From NCBI GenBank assembly GCA_947166305.1, contig CAMVDV010000027.1, forward strand, positions 1 to 43,110: 43,110 bases of DNA, written 5' to 3'. Source of the DNA: an uncultured Prevotellaceae bacterium (GTDB lineage Bacteria > Bacteroidota > Bacteroidia > Bacteroidales > Bacteroidaceae). The translations under genes and the position numbers were made by a program. Positions within the stretch are counted from its first letter, which is position 1. Each line of letters opens with the position of its first letter. Shown one piece after another: positions 16,148-22,721 of this stretch. The notes beneath the pieces were generated by a model. It searched no databases, had not been told where the DNA came from, and saw only the letters and a program-made list of their open reading frames with translations.

Positions 16148-18031
16148 ATGGACGAGAAGAAAGGCACCTTGAAGGCCAACTATGAGCTGGCAGGACGCAA
16201 ATACGTGATTGGCGGGGCGGCGGTCGCCATCATAGTCTGCTATCTCATACGCCTCTTCACCCTTCAGCTGATGAGCGAGGACTTCAAGCAGAGTGCCGAC
16301 TCCAACGCTTTCCTCAAGCGCATACAGTATCCTGCCCGAGGTGCCATCACAGACCGCAACGGCAAACTGCTCGTCTACAACCAGCCGGCCTACGACGTGA
16401 TGGTCATCATGTCGGAGCAAGAAGGCATCGACACGCTCGACCTCTGCGAAAGTCTTGGCATAACCCGCGACTGGTACGAGCGAAGGATGGTAGAAATAAA
16501 GGACACGACGCGCAACAAAGGCTATAGCGGCTTCACGCAGCAACTCTTCATGAGCCAGCTCTCCACCGAGGAGTTCAGCCGTTTCCAGGAGAAGCTCTTC
16601 CGCTTCCCCGGCTTTTACATACAGAAACGAAGCATCCGCAGGTACAACTATCCCTATGCGGCACACATCCTTGGCGACGTGGGCGAGGTGGGACCGAAGG
16701 ACATCGAAGCCGACAGTTACTATCGGAGCGGCGACTACATCGGCAAGCTCGGAGTGGAACGTTCCTACGAGGTGGCACTTCGAGGCGAGAAGGGTAAAGA
16801 AGTGCTGCTGCGCGATGCTCGCGGACGCATCAAGGGACGATACCAGAACGGCAAGTTCGACGAAGCGCCTGTCCCTGGGCACAACATCACGATGAGCATC
16901 GACATCAACCTGCAGGCTCTCGGCGAACGCCTGATGAAGGGCAAGAAGGGCAGCATCGTTGCCATCGAGCCGAGCACAGGCGAAGTGCTTTGCATGGTGT
17001 CGAGCCCTACCTACGACCCTCGCATCATGGTGGGCAGGCAGCGAGGCAAAAGCCAGAAGGCACTTGCCGCCGACCCTCACAAGCCGCTGCTCAACCGCGC
17101 CATCATGGGACAATACCCTCCTGGTTCTACGTTCAAGACGAGCCAAGCCCTCACGTTCCTGCAGGAAGGCATCATCACTCCGCAGACTGCCTACCCATGC
17201 AACCATGGCTTCCACTTCCGCGGGCTTAAGGTGGGTTGCCACGGACATGGGTCGCCGTTGCCCCTCGTCCCTGCCATCGCCACTTCGTGCAACGGCTACT
17301 TCTGCTGGGGACTCTACTATATGTTCGGCAACAGGAAGAAGTACCCGACGGTGCAAGATGCCATGACGACATGGAAGGACTACATGGTGAGCATGGGCTT
17401 CGGCTACAAGCTCGGCATCGACCTGCCCAGCGAGAGCCGTGGCATGATACCCAATGCACAATACTACGACAAGGCCTATCGGAACGACTGGAGCGGCCTG
17501 ACGGTCATCAGCATCAGTATCGGACAGGGCGAGGTGAACCTGACGCCTTTGCAAATTGCCAACCTTGGAGCCACCATTGCCAACCGAGGCTACTACATCG
17601 TGCCGCACGTCGTGAAGGAAGTGCAGGGCCTACCCCTCGACACGCTCTACACTAAGCCGCGCCGCACTCTTGTGGACCGCAGGCACTATGAGACGGTGGT
17701 GCAGGGAATGCGGCAAGCCGTGGTGGGAGGAACGTGCCGAGTGGCAAACACCTCTCTCTACGAAGTATGCGGCAAGACGGGCACGGCTCAAAACACTCAC
17801 GGGCAAGACCACAGCGTCTTCATGGGCTTTGCTCCTCGGGAGAAGCCGAAGATAGCCATCTGCGTCTATGTGGAGAATGGCTCATGGGGCGCAACCTACG
17901 GCGTGCCCATCGGAGCGCTGATGATGGAGCAGTACATCATGGGCAAGCTCTCCGAAGCAAGCGAGGCGAAAGCCAAATCATTTGAGAACAAACACCTCTA
18001 CAAACTTGGCAATGAGACAGGCGAAGAATAA
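16148..18031 (+). CDS. mrdA: Penicillin-binding protein 2 (peptidoglycan transpeptidase)
   Basis: Class B PBP of 627 aa, the transpeptidase that crosslinks new peptidoglycan along the side wall. One membrane anchor (about residues 20-40) is followed by a pedestal region with ARGAITDRNGKLL and the transpeptidase domain. The three active-site motifs are S327-T-F-K330, S380-C-N382 and K543-T-G545. RodA, its glycosyltransferase partner, is encoded next with overlapping ends, as in other elongasome operons. Confidence 0.94.
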   Translation: MDEKKGTLKANYELAGRKYVIGGAAVAIIVCYLIRLFTLQLMSEDFKQSADSNAFLKRIQYPARGAITDRNGKLLVYNQPAYDVMVIMSEQEGIDTLDLCESLGITRDWYERRMVEIKDTTRNKGYSGFTQQLFMSQLSTEEFSRFQEKLFRFPGFYIQKRSIRRYNYPYAAHILGDVGEVGPKDIEADSYYRSGDYIGKLGVERSYEVALRGEKGKEVLLRDARGRIKGRYQNGKFDEAPVPGHNITMSIDINLQALGERLMKGKKGSIVAIEPSTGEVLCMVSSPTYDPRIMVGRQRGKSQKALAADPHKPLLNRAIMGQYPPGSTFKTSQALTFLQEGIITPQTAYPCNHGFHFRGLKVGCHGHGSPLPLVPAIATSCNGYFCWGLYYMFGNRKKYPTVQDAMTTWKDYMVSMGFGYKLGIDLPSESRGMIPNAQYYDKAYRNDWSGLTVISISIGQGEVNLTPLQIANLGATIANRGYYIVPHVVKEVQGLPLDTLYTKPRRTLVDRRHYETVVQGMRQAVVGGTCRVANTSLYEVCGKTGTAQNTHGQDHSVFMGFAPREKPKIAICVYVENGSWGATYGVPIGALMMEQYIMGKLSEASEAKAKSFENKHLYKLGNETGEE

Positions 18032-19493
18032 GAAGAAGGCTCCGACGCTATGGAGCTCGATTGACTGGTTCACGATATTCATCTACATAGTGCTACTGGC
18101 ACTTGGCTGGATGAGCGTGTGCGGTGCCTGCTACAACTTCGACCAGACGGACGGCATCCTCAGCTTCTCTACCCGCAGCGGGATGCAAATCGTGTGGATA
18201 GGCACATCGCTCCTGCTCGCCTTCCTCATCCTCATGACCGACGACCGCCTCATCGAGTCGCTTTCCTACATTATATATATAGGGTTCTTAGGGCTGCTTT
18301 TCATCACACCCTTACTGGCTCACGACATCAAGGGCTCCATGTCGTGGATTAAGTTGGGAAGCTTCAGCGTGCAGCCCGCCGAGTTTGCCAAGTTCGGCGT
18401 GTCGCTCTGCCTTGCCAAAGTGATGAGCACCTACGGCTTCGACGTGAGGAACTGGAAGGACCTCGCCATCTGCTTCGTCCTGATAGTAGTGCCGATGGCG
18501 CTAATCATCTTGCAGAAAGAGACGGGAAGTGCCCTGGTCTATAGTGCGCTCTTCCTGATGCTCTACCGCGAGGGAATGCCTGGCAGCCTGCTCTTCACCG
18601 CCATCTCTGCCGTGGTCTATTTCGTCGTGGGCGTCCGCTTTGCCGATGCCCCGCTCCTTGGCGTAGAACAAATGAGTCTTGGCCACGGACTTGTGATGCT
18701 CCTCATCCAGATGTTCACGGCAGGCCTCCTTTGGGTCTACAAGCCCGAGGCACGAGGCCTGGCACGCCGCATCGTGTCCTACTCGCTGGCCATCGATGCC
18801 GCCGCCGTGCTTTTTGCACGATACATCTATCCCTGCAATGCCGTATGGCTGGCGGTGGCAGCTTGCGCCGTCATGACGCTCTATCTGCTCTACCTCTCCC
18901 TGCGCGACCGTTCCTTGCCCTATCTCCTCATGGGCCTCTTTGCGCTGGGAAGCATGACGTTCCATTATTCTGCCGACTTCATGCTCAGCAAGATGCAGTC
19001 GCACCAGCAGAAACGCATCCGTGTGCTGCTCGGGTTGGAGGACGACCCGCGAGGCGCAGGCTACAACGTCATCCAGGCTAAGATAGCCATCGGCTCAGGC
19101 GGACTCGAGGGAAAAGGATTCCTCAACGGCACACAGACCAAGCTGAAGTACGTGCCGGAGCAGGACACCGACTTCATCTTCTGCACCGTGGGCGAGGAAG
19201 AAGGCTTCATCGGCTGTGCCGTCGTGCTGACGCTCTTCCTTGCACTCATCCTCAGGCTCATTCATCTGGCAGAGCGACAACCCTTCACCTTCGGCCGAGT
19301 CTACGGCTACTGCGTGCTGAGCATCTTCCTCTTCCACGTCTTCATCAACGTCGGCATGGTGCTCGGCCTCACCCCCGTCATCGGCATCCCGCTGCCATTC
19401 TTCAGCTACGGCGGTTCGTCGCTTTGGGGCTTCACCATCCTGCTCTTCATCTTCCTCCGCATCGATGCCGGACGAGGCAGGCTGCAGCGCTAA
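18012..19493 (+). CDS. rodA: RodA, SEDS peptidoglycan glycosyltransferase
   Basis: SEDS-family polymerase of lipid II, 493 aa, about ten transmembrane segments. Family hallmarks are SWIKLGSFSVQPAEFAKF early and NVGMVLGLTPVIGIPLPFFS followed by YGGSS near the C-terminus; ILQKETGSALVYSALFLML is the usual central segment with Glu-Thr-Gly. I start at the ATG 18012, which overlaps the end of pbp2 by 20 bp; the longer frame begins with TTG at 17982 and adds a Thr/Asn-rich stretch with no support. It is the last gene of the elongation operon. No terminator is visible before the repeat region that follows. Confidence 0.93.
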   Translation: MRQAKNKKKAPTLWSSIDWFTIFIYIVLLALGWMSVCGACYNFDQTDGILSFSTRSGMQIVWIGTSLLLAFLILMTDDRLIESLSYIIYIGFLGLLFITPLLAHDIKGSMSWIKLGSFSVQPAEFAKFGVSLCLAKVMSTYGFDVRNWKDLAICFVLIVVPMALIILQKETGSALVYSALFLMLYREGMPGSLLFTAISAVVYFVVGVRFADAPLLGVEQMSLGHGLVMLLIQMFTAGLLWVYKPEARGLARRIVSYSLAIDAAAVLFARYIYPCNAVWLAVAACAVMTLYLLYLSLRDRSLPYLLMGLFALGSMTFHYSADFMLSKMQSHQQKRIRVLLGLEDDPRGAGYNVIQAKIAIGSGGLEGKGFLNGTQTKLKYVPEQDTDFIFCTVGEEEGFIGCAVVLTLFLALILRLIHLAERQPFTFGRVYGYCVLSIFLFHVFINVGMVLGLTPVIGIPLPFFSYGGSSLWGFTILLFIFLRIDAGRGRLQR

Positions 19494-19537
19494 GCTGCAC
19501 CAGAATGAAACATAAAAGGTTAAAAAGTTAAAAGGTG

Positions 19538-19641
19538 AAATCGTCAAATCGTCAAATCGTCAAATCGTGAGGTTGTCAAATTGTGAGATTGTCAAATTGT
19601 GAGATTGTCAAATCGTCAAATCGTGAGATTGTGAGATTGTG
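19538..19641. repeat. 8-bp tandem repeat array, 13 units
   Basis: Thirteen contiguous 8-bp units of the type AAATCGTC, AAATCGTG and AGATTGTG, directly downstream of rodA and preceded by GTTAAAAA-type short repeats like those at 7214-7262. The end merges with a CGGCGCGTCCCTGC fragment of the 92-bp repeat family. Confidence 0.9.
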
Positions 19642-19685
19642 CGGCGCGTCCCTGCTTGAAAAAACAAATGGACAATATTAAAATC

Positions 19686-19773
19686 GAAATCCATGTGTGA
19701 ATAAACAGAAATCCACATGTGAATAAATCGAAATCCACGTGTGAATAAATCGAAATCCACGTGTTGGTAATTG
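19686..19773. repeat. 22-bp tandem array 1 (4 units)
   Basis: Four units of GAAATCCACGTGTGAATAAA plus 2 bp, each exactly 22 bp; the last unit is degenerate. The core CACGTGTGA is shared with the array at 22598. Confidence 0.9.
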
Positions 19774-19961
19774 GCATTTCACTAATTGATGTTTCCGGAG
19801 TTATAAACATATAACTGAAATAACTCCTTCTCGTTCTGTCGGATTTGTAATCCGACAGGTAAGAATATAAGCATTTGTAATGCGACAAAACAGTTGCGGC
19901 GGTACCAACAAATCCGCACGGACGAAGCTGAAACGAATTGCCAGTATCTGGAAACAATTCT

Positions 19962-20038
19962 TTTTAGAAACAAATGGGAATAATTGAAATAATTCCTGCC
20001 GCTGTGTTTATTATAATTATTCTCATTCGTTTCTAAAA
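19962..20038. repeat. Imperfect 24-bp inverted repeat
   Basis: Arms at 19962-19985 and 20015-20038 match at 22 of 24 positions, separated by 29 bp. AT-rich; there is no run of T on either side long enough to call a terminator. An 11-bp direct repeat, GCCAGTATCTG, lies at 19940 and again at 20339. Confidence 0.7.
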
Positions 20039-20098
20039 ATCTTTTGGGAATGAAAATAAAAACGAATTATAAGAATAATGTCTTTCCGTTCGGCTAAA

Positions 20099-20190
20099 TA
20101 GGGACGCGCCGTGGCGCGTCCGTGTTCACAACGAAGGTACAGCAGATGAGAATGTAGCGCGGCTGGCGGACGCGCCACGGCGCGTCCCTA
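20099..20190 (+). repeat. 92-bp palindrome-ended repeat, copy A
   Basis: Both ends carry a 23-bp sequence, TAGGGACGCGCCGTGGCGCG followed by TCC, in inverted orientation, and each end is itself a palindrome around GT/AC. Total length is 92 bp, the same as copies B (20491-20582, inverted) and C (41006-41097). The interior is partly conserved (CGTGT at one side, GATGGC or GCTGGC at the other). This is a REP/BIME-like non-autonomous element. Confidence 0.85.
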
Positions 20191-20356
20191 CAAGCAAGAC
20201 GAGTCACGCCACATTTCGTCTGAGAGGGCTTACCTTTGAAAAAGGAAACTCACAATCGCATATAATCAACGATTGAAAGACATTTCTTTGGTAATAAAAA
20301 GGTTTAGCGGACACCAATATTTAAAAACATGTCTGTCTGCCAGTATCTGCAAACAT

Positions 20357-20422
20357 AACGTGGTTAATTCCAAAACTAAACGTGGTTGATTCCAAAACTA
20401 AACGTGGTTAGTTTGCCAACTA
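20357..20422. repeat. 22-bp tandem array 2 (3 units)
   Basis: Three units beginning AACGTGGTTAATTCCAAAAC plus TA, each 22 bp; the third diverges in its second half. It overlaps the 3' end of the chimeric PLD reading frame. Confidence 0.9.
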
Positions 20423-21006
20423 AACTGCGTGAGTCCGATGCTTCTCCTTTTTCCGGGGAAACCCACACGAGGATTGACACACTCGCCAGGTAGGGACGCG
20501 CCGTGGCGCGTCCGCCATCCGCGGCACTTTCTCCTCCGCGGCACTTTCTCGGCAAACACGGACGCGCCACGGCGCGTCCCTACTTTAATTCTTTCGAAAT
20601 GCACGGAATACTCCTCTATCAATGATGGCTCATCGTAAGTCATGTTGAAAGCCTCAACATTCTTGTTAAATCCGCGATAAGTCCAGTTACATGAGCCATG
20701 CAGTAGAATCTTATTATCGATGATACAACATTTTGTATGCATCGTTGAATTCATTTCTTCTACCCAATACAGTTTGCCTCCAAGTTTCTTATACTCACTA
20801 AAATCAAGAGAATTTCTGCCCCCATTGTTTATATCGTCATACTGCAAAACCAATACGACATCAACGCCTCCCTTTAGTTTCCAGCAAAGGATGCCTAGTA
20901 TATCCTTCGAGTTAATCCATGCGACCGCAACTTTTATAGATTTTTGCGTCAACATAAGTTGGTTGACGATGTTTGCCTCGATATTATCAAACACTACATT
21001 AGTCAT
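20398..21006 (-). CDS. PLD-family nuclease-like protein with repeat-replaced C-terminus
   Basis: The first about 140 residues form a phospholipase D-type domain with one HxK motif, HTKCCIIDNKILLHGSCNWT (H-x-K-x4-D, then G-S-x-N). Single-motif members such as Nuc act as dimers and are usually nucleases; a phospholipase role is less likely for a cytoplasmic protein without a signal peptide. After ...HFERIK the frame runs straight into repeat copy B, so the last about 61 residues (VGTRRGASVF...) are encoded by the 92-bp repeat and a 22-bp array. I infer that the original 3' end was lost by insertion or rearrangement, so activity is uncertain. It is the last gene of an AT-rich minus-strand cluster. 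Confidence 0.7.
   Translation of the reverse strand: MTNVVFDNIEANIVNQLMLTQKSIKVAVAWINSKDILGILCWKLKGGVDVVLVLQYDDINNGGRNSLDFSEYKKLGGKLYWVEEMNSTMHTKCCIIDNKILLHGSCNWTYRGFNKNVEAFNMTYDEPSLIEEYSVHFERIKVGTRRGASVFAEKVPRRRKCRGWRTRHGASLPGECVNPRVGFPGKRRSIGLTQFSWQTNHV
20491..20582 (-). repeat. 92-bp palindrome-ended repeat, copy B (inside PLD gene)
   Basis: Same 23-bp palindromic ends and 92-bp length as copies A and C, in the opposite orientation. Its boundary coincides with the codon after FERIK of the PLD gene, so it has replaced that gene's native end. Confidence 0.85.
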
Positions 21007-21058
21007 ATCTTATAGAAATGTTAATTTGTACTTAAAACCATTACAATAAGGTTCGCTT

Positions 21059-21169
21059 TCAAATGCTATCATTTGCGACCAAATCTGCACGTATTTCAAT
21101 CACGCCATCATTATCTTTCACACAATTGGTGTTGATTTTGCCAGCCATAACTTCCTCGCGAAACGTCAT
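21059..21169 (-). CDS. 36-aa small ORF between YbjQ and PLD genes
   Basis: ATG at 21169, TGA ending at 21059; it starts 14 bp after the YbjQ stop and ends 52 bp before the PLD start. The product has strong charge alternation (MTFREEVMAGKIN, then IEIRADLVANDSI). No family is recognised. It could be a small partner protein of the cluster or the shortened remnant of a gene. Confidence 0.35.
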   Translation of the reverse strand: MTFREEVMAGKINTNCVKDNDGVIEIRADLVANDSI

Positions 21170-21183
21170 GGATTGAAGTCAAA

Positions 21184-21501
21184 TCAGATAACTACAGCTG
21201 TGCCACTGGTGGCTACCATGAGCATGGAGTTGCTCTCGCCAAGAGTCTCATAGTCTATGTCTATGCCTACGATGGCATTGGCTCCCACCCTCTGAGCGCG
21301 TTCCGTCATCTCTTTCAAGGAAGTTTCCTTTGCCTCAATTAGAACTTTTTCATAACTTCCGGAACGTCCTCCGAAGAAGTCCCTGATGCTGGCTTTGATA
21401 TCCTTGATTACGTTTGCGCCGATTATTGTCTCTCCTGTCACCAATCCCTTGTACTCGCGAATGGGATGGCCTTCAATCTGTGGGGTTGTCGTTAAAATCA
21501 T
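21184..21501 (-). CDS. YbjQ/UPF0145 family protein
   Basis: A 105-aa cytoplasmic protein of the YbjQ (heavy-metal-binding domain) family: [17 protein letters not shown] at the front, then [19 protein letters not shown] and a closing strand ending GTAVVI. Members form pentameric rings; their function is not established. The start overlaps the stop of a 50-aa ORF (ATGA), so it is coupled to the upstream genes of the minus-strand cluster. Confidence 0.87.
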   Translation of the reverse strand: MILTTTPQIEGHPIREYKGLVTGETIIGANVIKDIKASIRDFFGGRSGSYEKVLIEAKETSLKEMTERAQRVGANAIVGIDIDYETLGESNSMLMVATSGTAVVI

Positions 21502-21650
21502 AGTCGTTCGCTTATATAATTCTTTGTACTCAGTTCATAATACAGGGCCTCTAATTCCCGTAAAGACATGCTCTTTACTGATGCGTCAATCTTCTGTATT
21601 AGCTCTTCGCGCTGGGCTTCTTCTGTCTGCTCAAATCTATTGTATGCCAT
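21498..21650 (-). CDS. Small hypothetical protein (50 aa) coupled to YbjQ
   Basis: ATG at 21650, TGA overlapping the YbjQ ATG by 4 bp; its own start overlaps the end of the coiled-coil gene by 14 bp. The product ([20 protein letters not shown], then [20 protein letters not shown]) is predicted to be wholly helical and acidic. Overlap on both sides is good evidence that it is a real gene. I do not recognise the family. Confidence 0.6.
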   Translation of the reverse strand: MAYNRFEQTEEAQREELIQKIDASVKSMSLRELEALYYELSTKNYISERL

Positions 21651-22002
21651 ATCTCGTTTTCAGTTTCTCTGCGTTTTTTTCCATCTTTTCCCTGTACCTC
21701 AACAGTGAATTTATCGATCCATTATATGCTTCGTATGCTTGGAAGAAACTTAATAATTCCTTACATTCTTGCCTGTCGACACCTTCTCCTATCATTTCTT
21801 TCGCATTCTGAATCCAAAATTCATAGTTACGTTCTACCACCTTTTTCTGCCATTGCTTGAATGCCTTGATGGAGTTTTCCAGCCTTCTTATCTTACTCTT
21901 GAGATGCTCGGTCTCTGCCTTTAGCTTGGCATTCTCTTTCAGAGTATATCGGTATATGGTTTCCAGTGGCACTTCTTGGTTTAGACTCTTTTCTTCTTCC
22001 AT
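21637..22002 (-). CDS. Coiled-coil hypothetical protein (121 aa)
   Basis: First gene of the minus-strand cluster, ATG at 22002. Residues about 15-55 show a heptad pattern (LKENAKLKAETEHLKSKIRR), followed by a helical C-terminal half with several Lys/Glu-rich stretches ([20 protein letters not shown]). No signal peptide, membrane segment or enzymatic motif. The DNA is noticeably AT-rich compared with the flanking cell-wall genes. Just upstream (22016-22405) lies an element with terminal inverted repeats that carries a promoter-like TAACTTTG pointing into this gene. Confidence 0.65.
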   Translation of the reverse strand: MEEEKSLNQEVPLETIYRYTLKENAKLKAETEHLKSKIRRLENSIKAFKQWQKKVVERNYEFWIQNAKEMIGEGVDRQECKELLSFFQAYEAYNGSINSLLRYREKMEKNAEKLKTRYGIQ

Positions 22003-22015
22003 GGTACTCTTATTT

Positions 22016-22405
22016 TAATGTAAGTTCGACGAAATATAATTATATATATAAGTATAGTGATTAGCGAAATTTGTTGTATCTTTATAGGGCGCAAACACAA
22101 TGTAGTACAACCAACAATCGCTATGTTCACGAAGGCAAAGTTACTGAAATTTTCTTTATGACAGACGCATTTCACAAAGTTTTTTGACGTATGTTTGGCA
22201 AATATCGTCTCGATGCCCACGAAATGGCAGGAAAGAGGCCTTGCCATAGCTCAAGGACATCGCACAGATTGAACGCTCAGGGCAGAGGTCTGCCTTGCAA
22301 CTTTGCTACCTGCTGCCACTTCCCGAGGAACCATCAATACGGGTCGTCAGAGTGTCTGACATTCATCATGCTCTCTTCTGGATAATTTTCGTCGAACTCA
22401 CGTTA
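22016..22405. mobile_element. 390-bp element with 19-bp terminal inverted repeats
   Basis: TAATGTAAGTTCGACGAAA at 22016-22034 is matched, with two differences, by the complement of 22387-22405 (TTTCGTCGAACTCACGTTA). Inside, plus-strand frames with stop codons (FFDVCLANIVSMPTKWQERG, then TGA) look like degraded coding sequence. This suits a MITE or a decayed insertion sequence; the transposase family cannot be named. It sits immediately upstream of the small-gene cluster and supplies its best promoter candidate. Confidence 0.55.
22136..22143 (-). promoter_or_regulatory. Promoter -7 candidate for the small-gene cluster
   Basis: TAACTTTG on the minus strand inside the inverted-repeat element, about 134 bp upstream of the ATG at 22002. 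The -33 part is unclear. Confidence 0.45.
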
Positions 22406-22518
22406 GTTATGAGGCTGAGTGAATGAAAATTCATTGTATAATTGGCAAAAGGGAGGAAAATAAAGCCCATGAGAGCAAAAAACCCCTCACAATCCTTTGA
22501 GGCAAAGGGAAAATTATG

Positions 22519-22526
22519 TATCTTTG
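22519..22526 (+). promoter_or_regulatory. Promoter -7 element of the fasciclin gene
   Basis: TATCTTTG fits TAnnTTTG. The transcript would have a leader of about 190 nt containing a perfect AGGAGG at 22545-22550, a possible 23-codon ORF from the ATG at 22561, and the 22-bp array at 22598-22663. Confidence 0.65.
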
Positions 22527-22597
22527 CACAAATTAACTAACAACAGGAGGATGTGCCAAAATGAGAAAAGACGAAACACTACGCTTTGTGTTCCTTT

Positions 22598-22663
22598 TTC
22601 CCACGTGTGAGAAAACCATTTTTCATGTGTGAGAAAAGCGTTTCCCACGCGTGAGAAATCCAA
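22598..22663. repeat. 22-bp tandem array 3 (3 units)
   Basis: Three units of the type TTCCCACGTGTGAGAAAACC plus 2 bp, exactly 22 bp each, in the leader of the fasciclin gene. Each unit is an imperfect palindrome around CACGTG or CACGCGTG. Confidence 0.9.
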
Positions 22664-22721
22664 ACACCTCAGCGAGTCATGCCTGCCCTCTTTTGACCCT
22701 TCCTCCCACCGACTTTCAAAC

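Noticed and set aside
19686..19773. CRISPR array
   Set aside because: The 22-bp units are contiguous with no spacers between, and no cas genes are present.
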